In this document: piece by piece, positions 54,416-62,209 of the stretch | Position numbering within the stretch: position 1 is the first letter of the stretch | Layout of the letters: every line of letters starts with the position of its first letter | Assembly (NCBI GenBank): GCA_963666415.2 | Contig: CAXXPD010000003.1 | Location: 2,728,001 to 2,792,000 of the forward strand | Length of the DNA: 64,000 nucleotides | Reading direction: 5' to 3' | Origin: Bin87 sp963666415 | Lineage (GTDB): Bacteria; Chloroflexota; Dehalococcoidia; Lucifugimonadales; UBA3495 | Made by a program: the position numbers and the translations under genes | Notes under the pieces: generated by a model | Databases searched by the model: none | The model's input: only the letters and a program-made list of their open reading frames with translations | Told to the model about the DNA's origin: nothing

Positions 54416-55661
54416 GTACTGGTTCAAATCAGCATTGTAGGTAGTTTTAGTGAAAGGCTTCCAAGTGCTACGCTGACTGCAAAATAGAGTGGTGTGGAGG
54501 TGTAGTAATCATGGCCCTGGAGCAATACGCGGTACAGTTGACGCCGGACGAACGCGAGCGACTGAGCCAGCTGATTCGCAGCGGCAAAAGTTCGGCGCGT
54601 ATCATCGCCCGAGCGCGCACCCTGCTGAAAGTAGATGAGGGATGGAACGCACCACAGGTGGCGGCCGCTTTGGACATCTCCAAGGGTACGGTGTACCGCG
54701 CCAAACGGCGGTACGCTGAGAAAGGTTTAGATGGCGTGTTGCAGGACCGGGTCCAGGCCAACCGATACCGGAAGCTTGATGACAAGGGGGAGGCCCACCT
54801 GATCGCCCTGGCGTGCAGCCCAGCGCCCGATGGCCACGCCTACTGGACCCTGCATCTTTTGGCCGACCGAGTGGTGGAGTTGGGGTTGGTGGAGTCCCTG
54901 TCCCATGAGACGGTGCGGTTGAGGCTCAAAAAAACGTCCTCCAGCCGTGGCGGAAGCAGCAGTGGTGTATCCCCAAGGTAGGGGGTGAATTCGTGGCGGC
55001 GATGGAGGACGTGCTGGACTTGTACGCTGAGCCCTACGACCCAGACCGGCCGGTGGTCTGCTTTGATGAGACCTCCACTCAGTTGCTGGCCGACACCAGG
55101 CCGCCCATTCCGGTGCAGCCGGGACAACCGCGGCGTCAGGATTACGAGTATCGCCGCGCCGGTACGCGCAACATCTTCCTGACCTGCGAACCCCTGGCCG
55201 GCTGGCGACACGTGGCGATCACCGAGCGACGCACCATGGAAGACTTTGCCCACCAGATGCGGTGGCTGGTGGATGAGGCCTACCCAGATGCTCCGGTGGT
55301 CCGAGTGGTGCTGGACAATCTGAATACCCATCGTATGGCCTCCCTCTACGAGACCTTCCCCGCCGCCGAAGCTCGGCGCATCGTCAGGCGGCTGGAATTT
55401 CACCACACGCCCAAGCACGCCAGTTGGCTCAATCCTGTCCTGAGCTTGCCGAAGGGATGGCGGAGATCGAGTTCAGCGTGTTGACCCGGGCCTGTCTCCA
55501 GGGGCGTAATCCCGACGAGACTGCCCTGCAGCGAGCCATCAACGCCTATGAGGTCCAGCGCAACGCCTCCAAGGCCACCATCAACTGGCGGTTCAACACC
55601 CAGGACGCCAGAACCAAATTGCATCGCCTCTATCCTTTCAATTCCAACATTGATTGAGTAC
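54416..55661 (+). mobile_element. IS630-family element X, copy 3
   Basis: It is 1246 bp with GTACT ends, bounded by TA at 54414-54415 and 55662-55663. The right TA is part of CTAG (55661-55664), which is also the left target site of IS5-4. Confidence 0.93.
54511..55657 (+). pseudogene. IS630-X3 transposase, same lesion as X1 and X2
   Basis: It is identical in the pieces that can be compared: A7 slip site near 54930-54936, two catalytic Asp motifs, and the 23-bp insertion at about 55433-55455 directly before MAEIEFSVL. One silent difference from X2 was noticed near the 3' end (CTATCCTTTCAATTC versus CTATCCCTTCAATTC). Confidence 0.88.
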
Positions 55662-55664
55662 TAG

Positions 55665-56535
55665 GGCTAATCGACAATTGCTAACCCCAGATGACAGAGG
55701 CTACCAAGTGCAGGGCCGACAGAAAATACAAGCTCCTGCGATCATACCGGGTTGCAATTCTGCGCCACTGTTTCAATTTGTTGAAGGCTCGCTCAATCAG
55801 GTTGCGCTCCCGATACAGTTCCCGGTCGTATTCCCAAGGGTCCCTCCGGTTTGACTTGGGCGGTATGACCGCTTCCGCTCCTTGGTCCCGGATGAAGGCC
55901 AGTACCCGGTTGCTTTCATACCCCTTGTCGGCGATGACGGCCCCAGTCTCGATACCGGTCAGCAGAGGTATGGCCTGGGAGACATCCGCCCGCTGACCGC
56001 CGGTGAGAGAGAAACGCACCGGGCACCCCTGGGCATCAACAAGGAGATGAACCTTGGTGCTCAGTCCGCCGCGGGAGCGGCCCAGAGCCTCACTTTGGCC
56101 CCCCCTTTGCCACAGGCCGCCTGCTGATGGGCCCGCACTATGGTGGAATCAATCATCACGTATCTGTTGTCCGGGTCGTCCAGCAACACTTGGAAGATCC
56201 TCTCCCAGATTCCGGCCCTGGCCCAGCGGGTGAAACGCTTGTGGACGCTTTTCCAGTTGCCGTACCCCGGGGGCAGGTCTTTCCACTGTGCGCCGCTGCG
56301 CAGCACCCACAGGACGCCGTTGACGAAGGTCCGGTTGTCCTTGGCGGTAACGCCGACCCAACCGGGACGCCCCGGCAGGAAACTCTCCACCTGCCGCCAT
56401 TGAGTGCTGCTCAACTGGTAACTCATCACATACCTCCCTTCCAGCACATTTTGCTGCTAGAGTTTCACTGTACCTCCTGGTACTCTGTTTCTGCCCTACT
56501 ACCACAACCGGGTTTCGTCCAATTGTCGATTAGCC
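55665..56535 (-). mobile_element. IS5-family element 4
   Basis: The terminal repeats GGCTAATCGACAATTG are seen on both sides, with flanking CTAG at 55661-55664 and 56536-56539. The length is 871 bp. It lies exactly between IS630-X3 and IS1182-2, sharing a CTAG with each. Confidence 0.93.
55681..56426 (-). CDS. IS5-4 transposase, two frames joined by a -1 shift
   Basis: ORF A starts at ATG 56426 (MSYQLSSTQWRQVESFLPGR) with GGGAGG upstream. It has QWKDLPPGYGNWKSVHKRFT and the first Asp in YVMIDSTIVRAHQQAACG. At the GGGGGGGCCAAAG stretch near 56089-56101 a -1 shift leads to SEALGRSRGGLSTKVHLLVD. ORF B has GAVIADKGYESNRVLAF (Asp) and RERNLIERAFNKLKQWRRIA (Glu). Architecture is the same as IS5-2, so the enzyme may be active. 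Confidence 0.87.
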
Positions 56536-58299
56536 CTAGAAACCGGGCCGGAAAGCCCTGATTCGGAAGTGGAGTTGCGGCAGTAAAGCCGTGGTGAGCA
56601 AAATCACGGACCATAGTTGTCCGAGCCGGACAGCGCCCAAATTGGCCGCAGTATTGGCGACAACAGCGTGGACATCATTGAGGACGACGCGGTGGCCTGC
56701 TGCGCCGCCACTGGTACCGCCTGACAGACCGATGTTGCCCAACACCAGGGTCAGGTTGGCCACCGTGGCAGCCAAGTACACCTGGAATCGGGTTTTGACC
56801 CTACCGAAGTAGCGGGACTGGCGGATTCCCAGCTGGACCAGCCGCGCCAGCCGATGCTCTACCACCACCCGTCGCGCTCGATACTCGTCGTAGGCAGCGC
56901 TTTGCTGCAACGCTCGTGCCTCCTGCAGCAGGGCTTCCTGCGGGTGGATCAGCACTCTGCGTCCCGGCCTGCCTTTGGCCGCGATGCACTGGGACCGCAG
57001 TGGACATGCCCGACATACCGCCCCGTCGAACTGGAAGGCCTGCAATCGGTAGACCCGGCCCGCGGCATCCGTCCGTTTCCCCGCCGACACCATGGCGTGG
57101 GTAACCTGTCCCGCCGGACAGGTGCAACTGCCCGCGGCCAAGTCAAGGTGAAAGTCATCCTTGGGAAAATGGCTCCGGTTGGGCCGGCCCGGCACTTTGG
57201 CCACCAACTGCCTTCCCGCGTCGGCGAAGGTCTGGCGGGTCCCGCCGTCCCCATCGGCGGCGTCGCCCATGGCTTCCTGCACCACCGAGCCGGTGCTCGC
57301 TTCGCTCTGCTCCACCAGTTCCAATGCCCCCAGATTGTCGGGAGCGTTACCCGGCAACACGTCCACGGCGGTGATCAGCTGGCTGTCGGTGTCCACCACG
57401 ATGGCCGCCTTGTGTCCGTTGAAGCGCCGCCGGCTGCTCTTGTGCCCGTGGCGCATCTCCGGGTCAGGCACCGACACCATCCGGTCCTTGCTCACCCCGT
57501 CCCTGAGGCTCACCCCGTCATCAGCATGAGCATCAGCATCGCCGCTCTTGCGCTCGATGTCCTGGTGCAGCAACTGTCCCAGCAACTCCGCCCCGTCCAC
57601 TATGATCTGCCGCTGGGCGCTGTCCTCGGGCAATTCCACCCACGCCCGCCGCGCCAGTTCCAGCAGCCGGTCCGCGTCGGCCACTATCTCAGCCAGCAAC
57701 GCCGCCCGCGCTCTGCGGTCCGACCAGTCAATCGCCGCCTCGCCCTTGATGCTGGAACCCAGGTACTTGTCGTACCCCTGGCCTTCGGCCCATTCCCTGA
57801 CGGTGGTGTTCGCCACGGCCGCCAGGACCCGCATCAGCTTCACCATCCCGTCCGCCAGCAGATTGTAAGTGTCCTTCACCGCGCCCCGTCCCAGGATGTA
57901 GGTCGTGTCCAGCGCCACCCGCATCCCACGTTTTTTCAGGTAGCCCGACTGCCGCGCCAATCGCAGGCTGCTCTCGAACACCTCCCGCACCTTGTCGTGC
58001 AGTATCAACTGCGCCCGGAACATCTGCAGCGTGCTCTTGGCAAAGGGTCTATCCTCAATCTCAATCCCCAACGCCACCTTCCACCGGATGTCGAAGTCAG
58101 CCCTCGCCTTGGCCTCGGCGTCGCTCACCTTGTCGTAGGTCTGCAGCAGCAGCGCCGTGGCCAGCAGGCTGGGCGGCACGCTGTCCCGGCCATTGTCCGG
58201 ACAGTAGATCTCGGCGAAATCGTCATCGCGGAACAACTGGCCCCGCAGTGAGGCCAGCAAGCCGTAGAAGGTGTCCTGGCCCACGTAGTCCAGATACAA
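56536..58299 (-). CDS. IS1182-2 transposase
   Basis: The 587-residue frame begins YLDYVGQDTFYGLLASLRGQ. It has RGMRVALDTTYILGRGAVKD (Asp), RRRFNGHKAAIVVDTDSQLI, RQTFADAGRQLVAKVPGRPN and a four-Cys segment CTCPAG...CRACPLRSQC. RRVVVEHRLARLVQLGIRQS carries the Glu. The usual family start (ATG 58348, MLGKRSDQ) is separated by an extra A in a run of five near 58322, so either a downstream TTG (58299) is used or the gene is impaired. The stop codon TAG is supplied by the flanking CTAG. Confidence 0.85.
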   Translation of the reverse strand: MYLDYVGQDTFYGLLASLRGQLFRDDDFAEIYCPDNGRDSVPPSLLATALLLQTYDKVSDAEAKARADFDIRWKVALGIEIEDRPFAKSTLQMFRAQLILHDKVREVFESSLRLARQSGYLKKRGMRVALDTTYILGRGAVKDTYNLLADGMVKLMRVLAAVANTTVREWAEGQGYDKYLGSSIKGEAAIDWSDRRARAALLAEIVADADRLLELARRAWVELPEDSAQRQIIVDGAELLGQLLHQDIERKSGDADAHADDGVSLRDGVSKDRMVSVPDPEMRHGHKSSRRRFNGHKAAIVVDTDSQLITAVDVLPGNAPDNLGALELVEQSEASTGSVVQEAMGDAADGDGGTRQTFADAGRQLVAKVPGRPNRSHFPKDDFHLDLAAGSCTCPAGQVTHAMVSAGKRTDAAGRVYRLQAFQFDGAVCRACPLRSQCIAAKGRPGRRVLIHPQEALLQEARALQQSAAYDEYRARRVVVEHRLARLVQLGIRQSRYFGRVKTRFQVYLAATVANLTLVLGNIGLSGGTSGGAAGHRVVLNDVHAVVANTAANLGAVRLGQLWSVILLTTALLPQLHFRIRAFRPGF

Positions 58300-58422
58300 C
58301 CGGTCCGCTTCCCAAAGGCCCTTTTTGGTCCGAACGCTTGCCCAGCATTGCTCTGCTCCGTTAGCCTCGATTGCCCGGAGTATAACCCTTGGCCAAAACC
58401 ACTCCAGTTTCCGGCCCGCTTT
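56540..58422 (-). mobile_element. IS1182-family element 2
   Basis: The terminal repeats are AAACCGGGCCGGAAAGCC at 56540 and AAAGCGGGCCGGAAACTG inward from 58422. CTAG lies at 56536-56539 and 58423-58426. The length is 1883 bp. The ends are the model for the 172-bp MITE at 49047-49218. The element disrupted the end of the NYN-domain gene. Confidence 0.92.
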
Positions 58423-58426
58423 CTAG

Positions 58427-59120
58427 TACTCGTCGATCGGCCGGCTGCACTCGTGCTCGTTCCAGGCAATCCCCAATCCAGCATCCACTGATTGCACAGC
58501 ATGCTGTAGCCGACAAGGCTCAGCCGGCCTTCCAGCTTGTACATCTCCTGAATGAACCGCACCAGGACATCGTCGATGCCCGGCGTCGCCCTCCTCGGAA
58601 TCAGCCGTGAGGTCCAGGTTGACGTCGCCGTGTTCCGCCAACTGGATACCCAGCTCGGCCTCAAGCGGGAATAGCGGGGCCGCGCCAGCAGGTCTCGGGA
58701 CACCGACTGGCTGAAGGCGCACAGCACGATGCGTCGCCCGTGGACGCGGGCTCGGTCCACCAGGGCCTGGTAGTCGGCGTCACCCGAACCCAGGATCACC
58801 GTGCCGCGGTCCTCACGGTCCCGGATCCACTCGTAGACCTCCAACAGGATGGCCGGGTCGGACCGGTCCTTGCCGGTGCTGGTCCGAGGAGCGTGATAAG
58901 GGACGATATCATGCTCGGCGAACTCCCGTCCGTCCTCGGGCCGGAGCGACCAGTCGCCGAAGGCCTTGCCTCCCACGACCTCTCCGAAAACTCGGCCCAC
59001 GTCCTGCATGGCCCGGCACAGCTCGGCCGGCCTCACGTTGCAGCGGCAGAGCTGCCCGCCGCGTCTGATGTTCTACCAGTCGATGGCGATCAGGACGCCC
59101 TGCGGTTGCTGGCTCATGGA
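58427..59120 (-). pseudogene. NYN-domain (PIN-like RNase) gene, decayed
   Basis: The N-terminus reads QGVLIAIDW, a stop TAG, then NIRRGGQLCRCNVRPAELCR. Next come LEVYEWIRDREDRGTVILGS GDADY and RARVHGRRIVLCAFSQSVSR. The acidic residues of NYN domains are visible in IAIDW, SDPAILLEVYE and GSGDADY. After DLLARP at least two frameshifts separate LGIQLAEHGDVNLDLT and DDVLVRFIQEMYKLEGRLSL. IS1182-2 lies at its 3' end; the last codons there read WNEHECSRPIDEY. NYN proteins are RNases in RNA processing or defence. Confidence 0.75.
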
Positions 59121-59703
59121 GTCGGCTCCCGCCAGAACAGCGTGATGGTCCTGGATTTGGCGTGATCTGGTGCGTCCTATTCGGTGAAATCCAGAACGTC
59201 CAAGGTATAGCCGTCCGGGCCCTGGTGTTCTGCGCTGATTGCTTGGCTGGACTTTACGCATTTTGAGCGGCATGAGCGAGGGCGTCTGCGAGTGGATCGT
59301 ATAGAGCGACCGGGAGTTCCCGAATATCTGGATCAGCTGCGGACAGTCAAAAATCTTCCGACGCCAGCCACAGGTGGCGCCGCGCCAGAGCGGGGGCGTC
59401 CGTTGCTCTTTCTAGATTTTGCGTAAAGTCCAGCCTGGCTGGCGTCCAGCATCAACCAGCAGCCATTGGCGATCGACACGGTGCGGCGTTGGCCGCCTAC
59501 ACCTCACCTTCCTGCGGGACAATTTTCCGCCACCGCCGCCACCGCACCCGCTAATATGTCACGTTGCCGGATTGAAACTGGGACACAATTCTCTGTTCAA
59601 CCGCGGACCTGAAGGGAAGAGTCGACGCGGTCCCGGCCGTCGGCTTACATCGGTACCAAGCTATGCGGGGCATTGTGGATGTGAGTGATTCCCGGCCACC
59701 GAA
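59121..59703. other. non-coding stretch holding a 191-bp inverted-repeat unit
   Basis: No gene is recognised in these 580 bases. The only structure I see is the inverted-repeat unit at 59245-59435 annotated separately. The right part, 59440-59700, shows nothing that I can name. Confidence 0.4.
59245..59435. repeat. 191-bp unit bounded by 16-bp perfect inverted repeats
   Basis: GGCTGGACTTTACGCA at 59245-59260 is repeated as its exact reverse complement at 59420-59435. The inside has no coding frame of note. Size and ends fit a MITE, but no target duplication is obvious (flanks TGCTT and TGGCT) and no full-length IS with these ends is in the window. Confidence 0.55.
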
Positions 59704-59737
59704 CAATAAAATCGCGCCCGGGGTTTCCGGGCGCGAT
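59704..59737 (-). terminator. rho-independent terminator after tRNA-Leu
   Basis: A perfect 11-bp stem, ATCGCGCCCGG paired with CCGGGCGCGAT, encloses a 5-base loop. Read on the - strand it is followed by TTTTATTG, so it ends transcripts coming from the tRNA-Leu gene about 150 bases upstream. Confidence 0.85.
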
Positions 59738-59888
59738 CATGCCGTCGATTGCTGTTGATTACGGCCTCTTACTGTGCGGTGCTGGGGATTTGTCCAGCAT
59801 TTGTCCAGCCAAATCGGCCGATATCTGTCAATACGCAAGTTATTGATACCTTGTTTGAGTTTGCAACCGACCCTTATTGAGAAAGTGG

Positions 59889-59972
59889 TGCCGAAGGTCG
59901 GACTCGAACCGACACGGGATTTACTCCCACCGGTTTTTGAGACCGGCGCGTCTACCATTCCGCCACTTCGGC
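59889..59972 (-). tRNA. tRNA-Leu (anticodon CAA)
   Basis: The - strand sequence folds as a class II tRNA. The acceptor stem is GCCGAAG/CTTCGGC, with discriminator A. The D arm has GGCGGAATGGTAGACGC, the anticodon stem is CCGGT/ACCGG with loop CTCAAAA giving anticodon CAA, the variable arm is long (GGGAGTAAATCCC), and the T loop is GGTTCGAGTCC. CCA is not encoded. It decodes UUG. A TATAAT box lies 11 bases upstream and a terminator downstream, so it is a single-gene transcript. Confidence 0.96.
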
Positions 59973-59982
59973 AGGTTGCCAA

Positions 59983-59988
59983 ATTATA
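59983..59988 (-). promoter_or_regulatory. -10 box TATAAT of tRNA-Leu
   Basis: The perfect consensus TATAAT (ATTATA on the + strand) lies 11 bases before the tRNA 5' end, so transcription would start within a few bases of the mature end. No good -35 box is found 16-18 bases further upstream. Confidence 0.6.
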
Positions 59989-60095
59989 GCACGGTTGCTT
60001 TGGGGGCACTGGCGTTGTAGCATAAATGGACTGGACAGCCGGCTCTCAAGTCACCTTTGGTTGGGGCTGGCGGCATACATTGCGGCGGTGCGATT

Positions 60096-60548
60096 ATGAG
60101 CATTAAGGAACGTTTGGAAGAAGATATTCGCCACGCAATGCGCGCACGGGATCAGGAACGGCTGGACGCTCTACGGTTCCTCAAAAGCCAGATTCAGCTG
60201 GTTGAGAAGAATAACCTCAAAGAGCTGGATGAAGCTGGCGTGGTGGACGTGGTGGCCAAGCAGGTCAAGGATCGGCGCGAGAGCATACAGATGTTCAGCG
60301 ATGGCGGCCGCGACGACCTGGTAGCGCAGGAAACGGCGGCGTTGGCAGTGGTGCAGGAATACCTGCCGGAGCAGTTGGGCGTGGCAGAACTGGAAGCGCT
60401 GGCTCGCCAGGCTATTGCCGATCTGGGCGCCACCGGACTTTCCGACCGGGGCAAGGTGATGGGAAGGATTATGCCGCAGGTGCGCGGCAAGGCCGATGGC
60501 GGCGATGTCAATGCTGTCGTTGCGCGCCTGCTGGAAACCGCTGGCTGA
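60096..60548 (+). CDS. yqeY: GatB/YqeY domain protein
   Basis: The 150-residue helical protein matches the YqeY family in full: MSIKERLEEDIRHAMRARDQ, ALRFLKSQIQLVEKNNLKEL, and the C-terminal three-helix part VVQEYLPEQLGVAELEALAR with DRGKVMGRIMPQVRGKADGG. This domain is also the tRNA-binding tail of GatB, but the role of free YqeY is not settled. I choose ATG 60096 because family members begin with this sequence; the longer frame from 60057 adds 13 residues. It opens a co-directional run with purQ eight bases downstream. Confidence 0.93.
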   Translation: MSIKERLEEDIRHAMRARDQERLDALRFLKSQIQLVEKNNLKELDEAGVVDVVAKQVKDRRESIQMFSDGGRDDLVAQETAALAVVQEYLPEQLGVAELEALARQAIADLGATGLSDRGKVMGRIMPQVRGKADGGDVNAVVARLLETAG

Positions 60549-60556
60549 TTCTCGCC

Positions 60557-61252
60557 ATGCGCTTCGGCATCCTAGTCTTTCCGGGCACCTGGAGCGAAAC
60601 CGATTGCCATCACGCCGTGAACGGCGTATTGGGCCAGGAAGCCGATTACATCTGGCATCAGGATGATGATCTGACCGGCTACGACGCGATTATCGTGCCG
60701 GGCGGTTTTTCTTACGGAGATTACCTGCGTGCCGGAGCAATCGCCCGATTTTCGCCGGTGATGGGTGCGGTCAAAGAATTTGCCGCAGCCGGCGGCCTGG
60801 TAATTGGTATCTGCAACGGGTTCCAGATACTCTGCGAGTCCGGATTGTTGCCGGGCGCATTGCGTCGCAACGAACATCTGCAATATCGATGCCAATGGAC
60901 TCGCCTCCGGACGGAGCGTACCGATACACCGTTCAGCCGACGTTGCGCGCCCGAGCAGGTGCTGGAAGTGCCGGTTTCCCACGGGGAGGGCAGCTACTTT
61001 GCCGATGCCAGGACTCTCCAGGAACTGGAGGAGCAGCGCCGCATCCTGTTTCGCTATTGCGATGCTGACGGCGTGGCAACGGCCGAAGCCAATCCGAACG
61101 GTTCGGTCGCCAACATCGCCGGCATCCTGAACGAGCGGGGAAATGTGCTGGGGATGATGCCTCACCCTGAGCGCAGCTGTGAGCTTTTGCTGGGTTCTGA
61201 CGATGGCAACCTGATTTTCGGTTCCATGACCGACGTGGGAGCCGGGCGCTAA
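60557..61252 (+). CDS. purQ: phosphoribosylformylglycinamidine synthase, glutaminase subunit
   Basis: PurQ supplies ammonia from glutamine to PurL in the fourth step of purine synthesis. The 231-residue class I amidotransferase starts MRFGILVFPGTWSETDCHHA and has GGFSYGDYLRAGAIARFSPV. The nucleophile Cys is in VIGICNGFQILCESGLLPGA near residue 88, and the His-x-Glu pair in MMPHPERSCELLLG near residue 205. The frame is intact. Its partner purL lies 960 bases downstream behind a transporter gene; purS, the small third subunit, is not visible in the window. Confidence 0.95.
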   Translation: MRFGILVFPGTWSETDCHHAVNGVLGQEADYIWHQDDDLTGYDAIIVPGGFSYGDYLRAGAIARFSPVMGAVKEFAAAGGLVIGICNGFQILCESGLLPGALRRNEHLQYRCQWTRLRTERTDTPFSRRCAPEQVLEVPVSHGEGSYFADARTLQELEEQRRILFRYCDADGVATAEANPNGSVANIAGILNERGNVLGMMPHPERSCELLLGSDDGNLIFGSMTDVGAGR

Positions 61253-61255
61253 TAG

Positions 61256-62185
61256 ATGCTTTTGTCCATCGGGTTGGCGTGCATTTCGGTGCTGGGATTT
61301 GGCAGCGCCGCTATTTTTGCCCGCGTCGGGATGCAGGGGATGTCCCCGATGCCCGGCACGCTCGTGTCGCTGGTGGCGTCGACAATGCTCGCGGGGGCGC
61401 TGGCGCTGGCGTTCGATTTCCAGGCGGTTATAGCTTTGCCTGCCATCGCGATGGTTTGGTTTCTGGGCAACGGCATCCTCACCTACATGGGCGGGCGCAC
61501 GCAGCAGTACGTCGCCATCAGCCTGGTGGGGGCGTCTCGCGTTACGCCGATTGTTGGGGCGGCAGCGTTATTTTCAGCGTTCTACGCCATCGTATTCACC
61601 GAGATTGGCGTGCCGGGATTTGACGAACATCTGACGGTGTTCATCGGCATAGGGACGGTCGTGGTGGTGGTCGGTCTGGCGCTGACGGGAGGCAATTTCC
61701 TGAAGCAAAGCTGGGGTCGAGACTGGAAATCCGTTCTTGGTTATGGCCTGGCTCTAGCGTCGGCGGCCTGCTACGGCGCGGGGACGCTGAGCGGACGGGT
61801 TCTGACCAACCTGTTCGGTTCTCCGTTCATAATGGCGGCCGGCAGTATGTTTTTCGCCATGCTGGTGCTGTCGCCGTGGTTCGGACGGCAAGCGGTGGAG
61901 GGAGTAACGCGGGCCGGTCGAGGCTCGGTGTTCATGTTTCTGGCCGGTTTGTCCGCCGCGTGCGCGGTGATGAGCCTGTATTTCGCGATTACCCGTGAAG
62001 GTTCCAGCATTCTGGTACTCAGCCCGATTGTGTCGTGCAATCCATTGGTAACGCTGGCGCTGGCGCGCATTTTCCTGCGGCGCATCGAAACTATTTCCAG
62101 GGAATTGGTGATTGGAACTTTGATGGCCGTCGGTGGCGTGGCCCTGGTGGTCGCCGGTGGATTGATTCAGGCTGGCAATAGATAG
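61256..62185 (+). CDS. EamA-family (DMT) transporter
   Basis: The 309-residue protein has ten hydrophobic segments in two repeats of five, the DMT layout: LLSIGLACISVLGFGSAAIF at the start, VIALPAIAMVWFLGNGILTY, SVLGYGLALASAACYGAGTL opening repeat 2, and LVIGTLMAVGGVALVVAGGL at the end. GASRVTPIVGAAALFSAFYA is the conserved helix of repeat 1. Start ATG 61256 lies three bases after the purQ stop, so translation is probably coupled. Substrate is unknown; its place between purQ and purL could mean a link to purines or only a chance insertion into the operon. Confidence 0.88.
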   Translation: MLLSIGLACISVLGFGSAAIFARVGMQGMSPMPGTLVSLVASTMLAGALALAFDFQAVIALPAIAMVWFLGNGILTYMGGRTQQYVAISLVGASRVTPIVGAAALFSAFYAIVFTEIGVPGFDEHLTVFIGIGTVVVVVGLALTGGNFLKQSWGRDWKSVLGYGLALASAACYGAGTLSGRVLTNLFGSPFIMAAGSMFFAMLVLSPWFGRQAVEGVTRAGRGSVFMFLAGLSAACAVMSLYFAITREGSSILVLSPIVSCNPLVTLALARIFLRRIETISRELVIGTLMAVGGVALVVAGGLIQAGNR

Positions 62186-62209
62186 CTCGACGCACTTCGG
62201 AGAATTGAA

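Noticed and set aside
55424..55657. Separate 77-residue protein starting TTG after the 23-bp insertion (also in the other X copies)
   Set aside because: It is the detached C-terminal end of the IS630-X transposase, not a gene of its own.
56854..58251. 465-codon forward frame opposite the IS1182-2 transposase
   Set aside because: Shadow of the transposase gene; no domain and odd composition.
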